From JASSUD01 sp031963415 (GTDB lineage: Bacteria > Pseudomonadota > Gammaproteobacteria > Burkholderiales > Burkholderiaceae), in contig JASSUI010000001.1 in the NCBI GenBank assembly GCA_031963415.1, forward strand, positions 2,790,001 through 2,854,000: 64,000 bases of DNA. The letters run 5' to 3'. Shown one piece after another: positions 1-8,513 of this stretch (position 1 is the first letter of the stretch; each line of letters begins with the position of its first letter). A program made the position numbers and the translations under genes. The notes beneath the pieces were generated by a model, which did no database searches, had not been told where the DNA came from, and saw nothing but the letters and a program-made list of their open reading frames with translations.

Positions 1-31
1 TTAGAAAATTAAGCTAACAATACAGACTACT

Positions 32-433
32 TTGAAACTTCATCAAGATTCTTCCTCTGCGCTCAACACCATCACAGCCTATGGCGCTGATTATGTGGAA
101 ATTAATAATGAGCGTTATACAAGCAGCATTATTGTGTTGCCCGATGCGGCTGTCTGCCAATGGCCAGTCATCTCGTTTAGCGCGCTTTCATCCGAAAATT
201 TCGCGCAGATCGTTACTTATGCGACTGAAAAAAGCGCGTTAGGGGCATGCGAAGTCGTGATCTTTGGCAGCGGCCATCAACTGCGCTTTCCCTCCGCATC
301 CCTCATTGCTCCTCTGGTGGCCCAACGTATCGGGATTGAAACGATGGATTTCCATGCAGCTTGCCGCACTTACAATATTTTGATGGCGGAAGGCCGACGT
401 GTGGCTGCTGCGCTTTTACTCGAAGATGAATGA
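32..433 (+). CDS. Mth938-like domain protein (DUF498 family)
   Basis: A 133-residue protein of the Mth938-like fold, the family that includes mitochondrial NDUFAF3 and many short proteobacterial proteins of unknown role. The start MKLHQD followed by NTITAYG and a later VEINNERY block is the pattern I know from Burkholderia homologues, and the C-terminal half carries the typical GSGHQLRFP turn. The start is TTG; no ATG in frame gives a full-length protein, and the TTG start matches the family N-terminus. It has no signal peptide or membrane segment. No biochemical function is established for bacterial members. It stands alone here, with 282 bp before the next gene, so no operon partner suggests its job. 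Confidence 0.8.
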   Translation: MKLHQDSSSALNTITAYGADYVEINNERYTSSIIVLPDAAVCQWPVISFSALSSENFAQIVTYATEKSALGACEVVIFGSGHQLRFPSASLIAPLVAQRIGIETMDFHAACRTYNILMAEGRRVAAALLLEDE

Positions 434-715
434 AACAATAAATAAATCCTACAGCATCGTTTAAGAAAATGCTAAATAAACTGAAAAATACCTTTTTTCT
501 TTTTTAAGAAATCTCTGCAAAACTCCATGAGCCAGACATGCGCCAGTAGTACTTCCTGTGAAGCCTTGCTCACTCATGCTGCAGCTCAAGAGTTTTTACA
601 AAGACTCCTTAAAAACCTGCCTACAAGTTACTGACTTTGCATCACACAACGCTATGCCTGGTAATATCTTGCCCATATCAAGTTGCACCCAAAATTAAAT
701 AGTGTTCCCTTCTTT

Positions 716-2398
716 ATGTGTAATACCTCACCGCGACTGCGACAACCTTCTACCGCATTCATTTTCCTTTGCATCATCTTTACTTTCATTTGGTTTGCTC
801 AACTCAATATTCGTCACCTTATTCCGAGTGATGAAGGTCGCTATGCAGAAATTGCGCGCGAAATGTTAGTTAGTGGTGATTGGCTAGCCCCGCACTACAA
901 CGGTTATCTTTATTTTGAAAAACCACCCCTCCAGATGTGGTTTAACGCAGCCACTTTTGCTGTATTTGGTATTGGAGATTGGCAAGCGCGCTTATATACC
1001 GCAGTTGCCAGCTTTCTCGGTATTTTATTTGTTGCTTTCACAGGCACCCGTGTTTTCAACGCACGCGCCGGTTTTTTTGCTGCGTTAGTGTTAGCCGCTT
1101 CGCCTTACTGGATTCTATTAGGACACTTCAATGTGCTTGATATGGGTTTAGCTTTTTGGATGGAGCTAACGCTATGTTCTTTATTACTTGCACAAAGACC
1201 GAATTTACCAACTCGCGCTGTACGTTACTGGATGTGGTTAAGTTGGGCAGCGATGGCGGGCGCTGTGCTAAGCAAAGGCTTAATTGGCATTATGCTGCCA
1301 GGCGCTGTGCTCATGCTTTATACGTTAATTACACATGATTTCGCGCTGTGGCGAAGGCTTTACTTATTCAGCGGCATATTGATTTTTAGCGCGCTCACTG
1401 CACCTTGGTTTGTACTTATACAAATACACCATCCATCCTTTTTTGATTTTTTCTTTGTTGTTCAGCATTTCAGACGTTATCTCACCCCTGAACAAAATCG
1501 TCCTGGTCCTTTTTATTATTTTGTGCCAGTCATCCTAATTGGTTTTTTACCTTGGCTATCATTTGCGGTACAAAGTATAAAACATGCGTTGAAACTACCG
1601 CGTCAAGCAAATGGCTTTTCACCTAGCTGGCTCTTATTTATTTGGTCAGCATTTATTTTTGTGTTTTATAGCCTTTCGCATTCGAAATTAATTTCATATA
1701 CGTTGCCGATTGCACCTGCGATCGCATTATTACTGGGTCTATATTTACCGCTTCTCACACGAGCACAATGGCAACGTCAATTACTCTTTTATTTGACGGG
1801 ATTAGCGATTGCTTTCGTGGCACCACCCTTTTTATTAATGCTTGGCAACCCTGAAACTCCGCAGGCACTTTATCGTGCTTATATGATATGGGTATACATT
1901 GCGTTATTTATTATGCTAACAGGCACGGCGCTTAGCTGGCTTATGCTAAAACGCGCAACCACTCAAGAGCGTTTTACGCAAACTGTAATTCTTTACGCTT
2001 GTGGTTGGTTCGTTGCTACTACTGTTGCGGGCAATGCGCATCAAATATTTGGTTATGAAAGCAGTGGCGTCAAACTTGTCCCTGCAGTCAAAGCTGAAAT
2101 GGCACGGCTACCCGCTGACACACCCTTTTATTCGGTCAATATGCTAGATCATACTGTGCCGTTTTATCTACAACGTCCCCTGACACTTGTGCAGCATCCC
2201 GATGAGCTACGCTTCGGTGTCACACAAGAGCCTGACAAATGGATTCCCACTGTAGAAGCTTGGAAGCAACGTTGGCAGCAGCAGCCTAATGGGTTTGCTC
2301 TATTAAGACCCTATCTGTATGACAAATTAGTTGAGCAAGGCATACCAATGCGAGTGATTGCTCGTGATAGTCGACGTGTAGTGGTGACTAAACCTTAG
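716..2398 (+). CDS. arnT: ArnT-like lipid A Ara4N transferase (GT39/GT83 glycosyltransferase)
   Basis: Integral membrane glycosyltransferase of the ArnT type, which moves 4-amino-4-deoxy-L-arabinose from undecaprenyl phosphate to lipid A at the periplasmic face of the inner membrane. About 560 residues with roughly a dozen hydrophobic segments. The first periplasmic loop has the acidic DEGRYAEIARE motif (residues 39-49), followed by YFEKPPL, both hallmarks of ArnT relatives. I start at the ATG at 716; an in-frame TTG at 683 would add 11 residues, and neither start has a clear ribosome binding site. arnE/F-like, arnB, arnC and the arnA dehydrogenase half follow on the same strand, which supports this role over a general phospholipid-linked mannosyltransferase. 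The stop codon abuts a palindromic repeat. Confidence 0.8.
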   Translation: MCNTSPRLRQPSTAFIFLCIIFTFIWFAQLNIRHLIPSDEGRYAEIAREMLVSGDWLAPHYNGYLYFEKPPLQMWFNAATFAVFGIGDWQARLYTAVASFLGILFVAFTGTRVFNARAGFFAALVLAASPYWILLGHFNVLDMGLAFWMELTLCSLLLAQRPNLPTRAVRYWMWLSWAAMAGAVLSKGLIGIMLPGAVLMLYTLITHDFALWRRLYLFSGILIFSALTAPWFVLIQIHHPSFFDFFFVVQHFRRYLTPEQNRPGPFYYFVPVILIGFLPWLSFAVQSIKHALKLPRQANGFSPSWLLFIWSAFIFVFYSLSHSKLISYTLPIAPAIALLLGLYLPLLTRAQWQRQLLFYLTGLAIAFVAPPFLLMLGNPETPQALYRAYMIWVYIALFIMLTGTALSWLMLKRATTQERFTQTVILYACGWFVATTVAGNAHQIFGYESSGVKLVPAVKAEMARLPADTPFYSVNMLDHTVPFYLQRPLTLVQHPDELRFGVTQEPDKWIPTVEAWKQRWQQQPNGFALLRPYLYDKLVEQGIPMRVIARDSRRVVVTKP

Positions 2399-2501
2399 GA
2401 ACATGTTTAGCGCCTCCCTCGCAGGCTTGTGCCGCCTTGCCGTACGTCCTTTGTACTGTCTGCGTCGGCGCAAGAGCGTCAGGAAGACGCTAAACATGTT
2501 C
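2399..2501. repeat. Palindromic intergenic element, copy a (MITE-like)
   Basis: A 103-bp element with perfect 14-bp terminal inverted repeats, GAACATGTTTAGCG at 2399-2412 and its complement at 2488-2501. It is flanked by TAG (the arnT stop codon) on the left and TAA on the right, which looks like a slightly decayed 3-bp TNA target duplication. Its interior (TTGCCGT..TTTGTACTGTCT) is shared with the element at 30253-30345. It sits inside the arn operon between arnT and the SMR gene. Confidence 0.7.
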
Positions 2502-2537
2502 TAACGAATATCTATGAATTTTCTATAAATTTATTCA

Positions 2538-2909
2538 ATGAACCGTCTCTCACTCATCTGTTTATTAAGCGGCGTTTTATTAAATGCCTGCGCGCAATTA
2601 CTTTTAAAGGCTGGTGTTAATGCGGTTGGCGCATTTGAAATTTCTCGCGCTAATCTCGTTCCAGTTGGACTAAAACTGATTACTCAGCTACCACTTCTCG
2701 CCGGTTTAGGTTGTTATGTAATTAGCGTGGTAGTGTGGATTGTTGGTCTATCACGGGTCGATGTTTCGATCGCTTATCCGATGCTTTCTATCGGGTATGT
2801 GTTGAACGCTTTGTTAGCCTATTATTTTTTTGGTGAACCATTAACCATTCAGCGTATGGCTGGCATCGGTATAATTTTAGTTGGTGTTTATGTATTAGCA
2901 CGTAGTTAA
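2538..2909 (+). CDS. Small multidrug-resistance-type membrane protein, ArnE/ArnF-like flippase subunit
   Basis: A 123-residue protein with four hydrophobic helices and the EamA/SMR pattern: NACAQLLLKAG in helix 1 and YPMLSIGYVLNALLAYYFFGEP before helix 4. In enterobacteria ArnE and ArnF form a heterodimer that flips undecaprenyl-phosphate-Ara4N across the inner membrane. Only one such gene is present here, as I recall for other Burkholderia, so it may act as a homodimer. It lies 139 bp after arnT, separated by a palindromic element, and 41 bp before arnB. The context makes the Ara4N role likelier than drug export, but sequence alone cannot decide between ArnE and ArnF. Confidence 0.72.
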   Translation: MNRLSLICLLSGVLLNACAQLLLKAGVNAVGAFEISRANLVPVGLKLITQLPLLAGLGCYVISVVVWIVGLSRVDVSIAYPMLSIGYVLNALLAYYFFGEPLTIQRMAGIGIILVGVYVLARS

Positions 2910-2950
2910 TCTGCAATTAACCTTTTTACATAAGCGGTTATATCCCCTTC

Positions 2951-4093
2951 ATGAACTCAGACTTTCTTCCTTTTACCCGCCCAAGTATTGATGAAGCCAC
3001 GATAGAGGGCGTTGCAGAGGTATTGCGCTCTGGCTGGATTACGACGGGCGCGCAAAATCGTCACTTTGAAGCAGCACTATCCGATTATGTGGGGGGGCGT
3101 CCAGTCCGTACCTTTAATTCCGGCACCGCTACGCTAGAGATTGGTTTACGTATCGCAGACGTCGGTGCGGGAGATGAAGTTATTACGACTCCTTTATCGT
3201 GGGTGGCAACTAGCAATACGATCATTACGGTAGGCGCTACGCCCGTATTTGTTGATATTGATCCAAGCACACGCAATCTTGATTTAAATCAACTCGAACA
3301 AGCGATTACACCGCGCACTAAAGCATTAATGCCAGTTTATTTAGCTGGCCTGCCGCTTGATATGGATCACTTATATGCGTTAGCCAATAAGCATGGTTTA
3401 AGAGTTATTGAGGATGCGGCACAAGCGTTCGGTTCTAGTTGGAACGGCCAGCGGATCGGAGCGACAGGTGATCTGGTATCGTTTAGCTTTCACGCGAATA
3501 AAAATCTCACGACGATTGAAGGCGGCGCGCTAGTTTTCAATAATGAAGAAGAAGCACGCCTAGCAGAGAAATACCGCCTGCAAGGGGTTGTGCGCTCTGG
3601 ACTAGATGGCATGGAGGTTGAAGTACTCGGTGGTAAATTTAATTTATCTGACGTTGCTGCCCGTGTAGGACTTGGTCAATTACCTCATTTAGCTTCTTTC
3701 ACCGAACAACGGCGTAAACTCGCACAACTTTATTTCGAGTCTTTCAAAGATGGCGCAGCCGTTGCTAGAGGAGTTGAATTACCGGTCTCCGATTTTGTTA
3801 ATTCAAACTGGCATATGTTCCAGATAGCACTGCCATTGGAAGCGTTATCTATTTCGCGCGCTAATTTTATGGCTGAATTGCATGCTCGAGGTATCGGAAG
3901 CGGTGTGCACTATCCACCGATTCATTTGTTCAAGCTATACCGTGAACGCGGCTTTACTGAGGGTATGTTCCCACACGCGGAACGAATTGGCGCAGCGATT
4001 GTCACTCTGCCTTTATTCCCTGCGATGCAAGAAACTGACGTTAAGCGTGTCGTTGATGCCGTGAATCAAATTTGTGAGCAATTTCAAAAATGA
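2951..4093 (+). CDS. arnB: UDP-4-amino-4-deoxy-L-arabinose aminotransferase ArnB
   Basis: PLP-dependent aminotransferase of the DegT/DnrJ/EryC1/StrS family that converts the UDP-4-keto-pentose made by the ArnA dehydrogenase into UDP-Ara4N, with glutamate as amino donor. The length, 380 residues, is the family length. The cofactor lysine is K184 in SFSFHANKN, and the acidic residue contacting the PLP ring nitrogen is in VIEDAAQAF (D155). The N-terminal block PSIDEATIEGVAEVLRSGWI is typical of ArnB. Its last four bases overlap the start of arnC (ATGA), which shows translational coupling in an operon. Confidence 0.92.
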   Translation: MNSDFLPFTRPSIDEATIEGVAEVLRSGWITTGAQNRHFEAALSDYVGGRPVRTFNSGTATLEIGLRIADVGAGDEVITTPLSWVATSNTIITVGATPVFVDIDPSTRNLDLNQLEQAITPRTKALMPVYLAGLPLDMDHLYALANKHGLRVIEDAAQAFGSSWNGQRIGATGDLVSFSFHANKNLTTIEGGALVFNNEEEARLAEKYRLQGVVRSGLDGMEVEVLGGKFNLSDVAARVGLGQLPHLASFTEQRRKLAQLYFESFKDGAAVARGVELPVSDFVNSNWHMFQIALPLEALSISRANFMAELHARGIGSGVHYPPIHLFKLYRERGFTEGMFPHAERIGAAIVTLPLFPAMQETDVKRVVDAVNQICEQFQK

Positions 4094-5085
4094 AAAAACC
4101 TGAATTATCTATTGTTATCCCGGTCTACAACGAAGAGGCTGTGTTAGCTCAGCTCTTTGCTAGGCTTTATACATCGCTTGATGCACTTAACGTTGCTTAC
4201 GAAGTGATTTTTGTTAACGACGGTAGTCGTGATCGTTCAACCGCAATGCTCGCCGAGCAATTCAAATTGCGTCCTGAAGTCACACGCGTGCTGCAATTAC
4301 ATAACAATCACGGTCAATATATGGCGTTGCTTGCAGGCTTCGAAGCATCGCGTGGTGATATGGTGATTACGCTAGATGCCGACTTGCAAAATCCCCCCGA
4401 GGACATCGGCAAAATCGTCGCTAAGATGCAAGAAGGCCACGATTATGTCGGTACGATTCGCGCTAAACGCGGGCATAGTCTGTGGCGCCATAAAGCATCG
4501 CGGGTGATGAATTGGTTGCGTGAACGTATTACGAATGTTCGACTCACAGACCACGGTTGTATGCTACGTGGCTACAGTCGTCGCATTGTTAACTTGGTTA
4601 ATAACTATAATGAAACCAATATCTTTCTTCCCGCTCTTGGCTATTCTTTTGCACTCAATCCAGTAGAAATTGAAGTCGGACACGAGGAGCGTTTTGCTGG
4701 CGACTCAAAATATTCACTCTACGATTTGATCCGACTGAGCTTCGATTTAGTGACTGGCTTTTCAGTCGCGCCGTTACAATGGCTATCGTTCATTGGTCTA
4801 TTACTTTCTTCCGGCTCCGCGGCATTATTTATTCTGCTTGTGATGCGTCGCTTGATCCTAGGTGCAGAATTAGAAGGCGTATTCACGCTGTTTGCGATTA
4901 CGTTCTTTTTGCTTGGGGTCATCCTTTTCTCGCTTGGCTTAATCGGCGAATATATTGGACGTATTTATCAGCATGTCAGCGCTCGGCCTCGTTATTTTGC
5001 GCAAACACGTCTTGAGCAAATCTCTGAGCAAAGCACCCCTACAAACGAATCCGCTCAATCAGCAACCTTAAACACTCCTAAGTAA
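4090..5085 (+). CDS. arnC: Undecaprenyl-phosphate 4-deoxy-4-formamido-L-arabinose transferase ArnC
   Basis: Family 2 glycosyltransferase that loads the formylated amino-pentose onto undecaprenyl phosphate at the cytoplasmic side. The 331-residue protein opens with LSIVIPVYNEE, has NDGSRDRS and the metal-binding DADLQNPPEDI, and ends with two transmembrane helices followed by LIGEYIGRIY, as in ArnC and its relatives. It overlaps arnB by 4 nt and the next gene by 1 nt. The enzyme needs the formylated sugar, yet the ArnA formyltransferase half is not in this cluster. PmrF/GtrB-like bactoprenol glucosyltransferases have the same layout, but the neighbours settle the assignment. Confidence 0.9.
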   Translation: MKKPELSIVIPVYNEEAVLAQLFARLYTSLDALNVAYEVIFVNDGSRDRSTAMLAEQFKLRPEVTRVLQLHNNHGQYMALLAGFEASRGDMVITLDADLQNPPEDIGKIVAKMQEGHDYVGTIRAKRGHSLWRHKASRVMNWLRERITNVRLTDHGCMLRGYSRRIVNLVNNYNETNIFLPALGYSFALNPVEIEVGHEERFAGDSKYSLYDLIRLSFDLVTGFSVAPLQWLSFIGLLLSSGSAALFILLVMRRLILGAELEGVFTLFAITFFLLGVILFSLGLIGEYIGRIYQHVSARPRYFAQTRLEQISEQSTPTNESAQSATLNTPK

Positions 5086-6122
5086 TGAAAAAAATTCTTA
5101 TTCTCGGCGTTAACGGCTTTATTGGACATCATCTCTCTCAGCGTATTCTCGCCACGACTGACTGGGACGTTTATGGCATGGACATGTCTACTGATCGCAT
5201 CGAAGATTTGATCGATCATCCCAGAATGCACTTTACGGAGGGTGATATCACTATCAATAAAGAGTGGGTTGAGTACTACATTCGCAAATGCGATGTGATT
5301 CTGCCGTTAGTGGCAATTGCGACACCCGCGACTTATGTGAAGCAACCATTGCGCGTATTTGAACTCGATTTTGAGGCAAATCTGCCTATCGTTCGCTCAG
5401 CAGCCAAATACAATAAGCATCTGGTTTTTCCTTCTACCTCTGAGGTATATGGAAAGTGCACAGATAATGAATTTGACCCAGAAACCTCGTCGATGGTGTA
5501 CGGGCCGATCAACAAGCCGCGCTGGATTTACGCTGCGTCTAAGCAGTTGATGGATCGAGTCATCTGGGGCTATGGCATGCAAGATGGGCTGAAATTCACG
5601 CTATTTCGTCCGTTTAACTGGATTGGCGCCGGTTTAGATTCGATTAATACATCTAAAGAAGGTAGCTCACGTGTAGTCAGCCAATTCTTGGGACATATCG
5701 TGCGCGGAGAGAATATTAATTTAGTCGACGGCGGCGCACAAAAACGAGCTTTTACCGATGTTGACGATGGTATCGACGCATTAATGCGCATCATCGAAAA
5801 CCCGAACGGCATCGCCAACGGCAAGATTTATAACATTGGTAATCCAACGAATAATTTTTCTATACGTGAGCTGGCTCAACAAATGCTCACACTAGCGACT
5901 GAGTTTCCTGAGTATGCAACTCAAGCAGAGAAAGTGAAACTACTCGATACGCCAGCGAGTGAATACTACGGTACCGGTTATCAAGATATGCAAAACCGTG
6001 TACCCAAAATTGCGAATACGATGGAAGAGTTAAATTGGAAGCCAACCATTAGCATGGAACAGGCGTTACGCAAAATCTTTAAGGCCTACTGTGGTCATGC
6101 TGCTGAAGCGGTAGCGCTTTAG
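5085..6122 (+). CDS. arnA: UDP-glucuronate decarboxylase, stand-alone ArnA C-terminal (dehydrogenase) domain
   Basis: NAD-dependent SDR-type epimerase/dehydratase of 345 residues matching only the C-terminal half of enterobacterial ArnA, which oxidatively decarboxylates UDP-glucuronate to the UDP-4-keto-pentose. The Rossmann motif GVNGFIGHH is at residues 8-16. The catalytic residues line up with E. coli ArnA at an offset of 314: S119 and E120 (STSEVYG), Y149 and K153 (YAASK) and R305, equivalent to S433, E434, Y463, K467 and R619. The ATG overlaps the arnC stop by 1 nt, so it ends the operon. The formyltransferase half and the deformylase gene arnD, often nearby, are absent; the next gene is bcp. 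Confidence 0.9.
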   Translation: MKKILILGVNGFIGHHLSQRILATTDWDVYGMDMSTDRIEDLIDHPRMHFTEGDITINKEWVEYYIRKCDVILPLVAIATPATYVKQPLRVFELDFEANLPIVRSAAKYNKHLVFPSTSEVYGKCTDNEFDPETSSMVYGPINKPRWIYAASKQLMDRVIWGYGMQDGLKFTLFRPFNWIGAGLDSINTSKEGSSRVVSQFLGHIVRGENINLVDGGAQKRAFTDVDDGIDALMRIIENPNGIANGKIYNIGNPTNNFSIRELAQQMLTLATEFPEYATQAEKVKLLDTPASEYYGTGYQDMQNRVPKIANTMEELNWKPTISMEQALRKIFKAYCGHAAEAVAL

Positions 6123-6199
6123 TAAAACACTGAGTAAGTGAGCATTCATCGCTGCTTAGCGATGATTGACGTGCAGCCCTTTTGAAGGAGAAATAAGTG

Positions 6200-6661
6200 A
6201 TGAGCATCGCGCTTGATAAAGTTGTACCAGAATTTGCCGCCCCTTCAACTAACGGTGAATTCGCTTTGGATCATCAGCGTGGTAAGAAATTAGTGCTTTA
6301 TTTTTACCCGAAAGACAATACGCCGGGCTGCACGAACGAAAGCATTGATTTTCGAGATTTATATATAGACTTTTGCAAAGCCGCCACAGAAATCGTTGGC
6401 ATCTCGCGCGACAGTCTCACTTCCCATGAACGTTTTAAAACCAAGTTTGATCTACCCTTTGCATTGCTCAGTGATACAGACGAAAAGCTTTGCACATTGT
6501 TTGATGTGATTAAAAATAAAAAGCTCTATGGTAAAGAGGTGAGAGGTATTGAACGCAGTACTTTTTTACTCGATGAACATGGTGTGCTGCGGCGCGAGTG
6601 GCGCGGCGTTAAAGTAGCGGGCCATGCACAAGAAGTATTAGAGGCAGCACGAGAAATTTGA
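6200..6661 (+). CDS. bcp: Peroxiredoxin of the Bcp/PrxQ family
   Basis: Thiol peroxidase of about 153 residues that reduces peroxides in the cytoplasm using thioredoxin. FYPKDNTPGCTNES holds the peroxidatic cysteine (C44 from the ATG), and the thioredoxin-like fold continues through ERSTFLLDEHGVLRREWRGVKV. Many Bcp proteins have a second, resolving cysteine five residues later; here that position is isoleucine (TNESIDF). A cysteine in DFCKAAT, about 18 residues downstream, could substitute, or the enzyme works as a 1-Cys peroxiredoxin. A clear AAGGAG site at 6185-6190 serves the ATG at 6200; a GTG at 6197 is also possible. It is monocistronic by spacing. Confidence 0.88.
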   Translation: MSIALDKVVPEFAAPSTNGEFALDHQRGKKLVLYFYPKDNTPGCTNESIDFRDLYIDFCKAATEIVGISRDSLTSHERFKTKFDLPFALLSDTDEKLCTLFDVIKNKKLYGKEVRGIERSTFLLDEHGVLRREWRGVKVAGHAQEVLEAAREI

Positions 6662-6767
6662 TTCACCTTGAAATTTTTTATCACTAGGCCTCAAAAGGTA
6701 ACGATTTTTGCTCACTTAATAAATAATAGTGCGCATTTTATTTAATTAATCTGCTTCTCAAAAAAAT

Positions 6768-8498
6768 ATGCCTTTGCCTCCTCTACCGACAAAATTTGGT
6801 GATTTGTTACCGTTAAGCGAAACCATTCAAGCACAATCTGCGCAAGCTAATAAAAGCACTAAAAAACGTTTGCGCGCTAGCACTGACGTAGGCAAATCTA
6901 GTGTGCAAGTTCAAACTGAACAAGCTGCAATAACTATAGCTAGTTCATCTACTTCCTCTTCGCCTTCAACCACACCTCAAACATCGGTTCCTGCTTTACT
7001 CTCTCCTTCAGCTCAGACAGCAACAGCACTATCCACTGATAGTGCTACAACACGTCGCTCTCGAGGTAAATCGACTAAACAAGGCGAGGCAAAAACTACC
7101 GACATTGATAACAAAATTTTTGTGCTCGACACCAATGTATTAATGCACGACCCATCGAGTTTGTTCCGTTTTGAAGAGCATGACATTTATTTACCGATGA
7201 TCACGCTTGAGGAGTTGGATAACAATAAAAAAGGGATGTCAGAAGTCGCGCGTAATGCTCGCCAAGTTAGCCGCACACTGGATGCGCTTGTGGCGAATGC
7301 AACAGATTTATTGGCAACCGGTATTCCTTTATCGCGCTTAGGCAATCGTGAAGCAACTGGACGTTTATTTTTTCAAACACATGAAAAAATTGAACCCGTT
7401 GAAGGACTACCTCAAGGTAAAGCAGACAATCAAATCCTAAGCGTCGTCCACACGCTGCAAAAAAGCTTCCCCAAGCATCAAGTCGTATTGGTTTCAAAAG
7501 ATATCAATATGCGTATCAAAGCGCATGCGCTTGGCTTACCGGCAGAAGACTATTTCAACGATCAAGTATTGGAAGATAGAGATCTGCTGTATTCCGGCAC
7601 GCGCGCATTGCCAGAAGATTTTTGGGAGCAGCATGGCAAAGGCGTCGAAAGCTGGCAGGATAAAAATACTGGCATTGTTTACTACCGAATCTCTGGGCCG
7701 CTATGTGCGTCCTTTTTGGTAAGTGACTTTATTTACTTAGAGCCATCTAATGGTGAGTCACCCTTTTATGCTCAAGTCAAAGAAGTCAATGGCAACACTG
7801 CACTGCTACAGACATTGCGCGACTATAGCCACGACAAACATCGTGTATGGGGCATTACGGCTCGCAATCGCGAACAAAATTTCGCGCTCAATTTATTGAT
7901 GAATCCAGATATTGATTTCGTTACATTACTTGGGCAAGCGGGAACAGGTAAAACGCTAGTCGCACTCGCTGCCGCATTGACACAAGTGTTAGACGACAAG
8001 CGTTATAACGAAATCATCGTGACCCGTGCAACGGTTCCTGTTGGCGAAGACATCGGCTTTTTGCCTGGCACTGAAGAAGAAAAAATGCAACCGTGGATGG
8101 GCGCATTTGATGACAATCTTGAAGTGCTACAAAAAAACGATGATTCAGTGGGTGAATGGGGACGAACTGCCGCGCAAGATTTAATCCGCTCGCGTATCAA
8201 AGTAAAAAGCATGAGCTTCATGCGCGGACGCACCTTCGTGAATAAGTTTCTGATCATTGACGAAGCGCAAAATCTCACGCCTAAGCAAATGAAAACTTTA
8301 ATCACCCGTGCTGGTCCCGGTACAAAAATCGTTTGTTTGGGCAATATCGCGCAGATCGATACACCTTATCTCACCGAAGGTAGCTCTGGATTAACCTATG
8401 TAATTGAACGTTTCAAAGGCTGGTGCCACGGAGGACATATCACACTAGCTCGGGGTGAACGCTCACGCTTAGCTGACTACGCGTCGGAAACACTTTAA
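6768..8498 (+). CDS. PIN domain-PhoH family ATPase
   Basis: A 576-residue cytoplasmic protein with three parts. Residues 1-113 are low-complexity Ser/Thr/Lys-rich. A PIN nuclease-like domain starts near 114 with the acidic FVLDTNVLMHDP and continues through TLEELDNNKKG. A PhoH-type P-loop ATPase occupies the C-terminus, with Walker A GQAGTGKT near residue 389 and Walker B FLIIDEAQN near 495. This is the YlaK/PhoH2-like arrangement, thought to couple ATPase or RNA-helicase activity to ribonuclease activity in RNA turnover. A Pro/Ser-rich N-terminal extension is what I recall from Burkholderia members. The phosphopantetheinyl transferase gene begins 15 bp after its stop. Confidence 0.88.
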   Translation: MPLPPLPTKFGDLLPLSETIQAQSAQANKSTKKRLRASTDVGKSSVQVQTEQAAITIASSSTSSSPSTTPQTSVPALLSPSAQTATALSTDSATTRRSRGKSTKQGEAKTTDIDNKIFVLDTNVLMHDPSSLFRFEEHDIYLPMITLEELDNNKKGMSEVARNARQVSRTLDALVANATDLLATGIPLSRLGNREATGRLFFQTHEKIEPVEGLPQGKADNQILSVVHTLQKSFPKHQVVLVSKDINMRIKAHALGLPAEDYFNDQVLEDRDLLYSGTRALPEDFWEQHGKGVESWQDKNTGIVYYRISGPLCASFLVSDFIYLEPSNGESPFYAQVKEVNGNTALLQTLRDYSHDKHRVWGITARNREQNFALNLLMNPDIDFVTLLGQAGTGKTLVALAAALTQVLDDKRYNEIIVTRATVPVGEDIGFLPGTEEEKMQPWMGAFDDNLEVLQKNDDSVGEWGRTAAQDLIRSRIKVKSMSFMRGRTFVNKFLIIDEAQNLTPKQMKTLITRAGPGTKIVCLGNIAQIDTPYLTEGSSGLTYVIERFKGWCHGGHITLARGERSRLADYASETL

Positions 8499-8513
8499 TC
8501 CATTAAAAATTGG

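Noticed and set aside
2429..2620. 63-residue open frame between arnT and the SMR gene
   Set aside because: It starts inside a palindromic repeat and overlaps the SMR gene in another frame.
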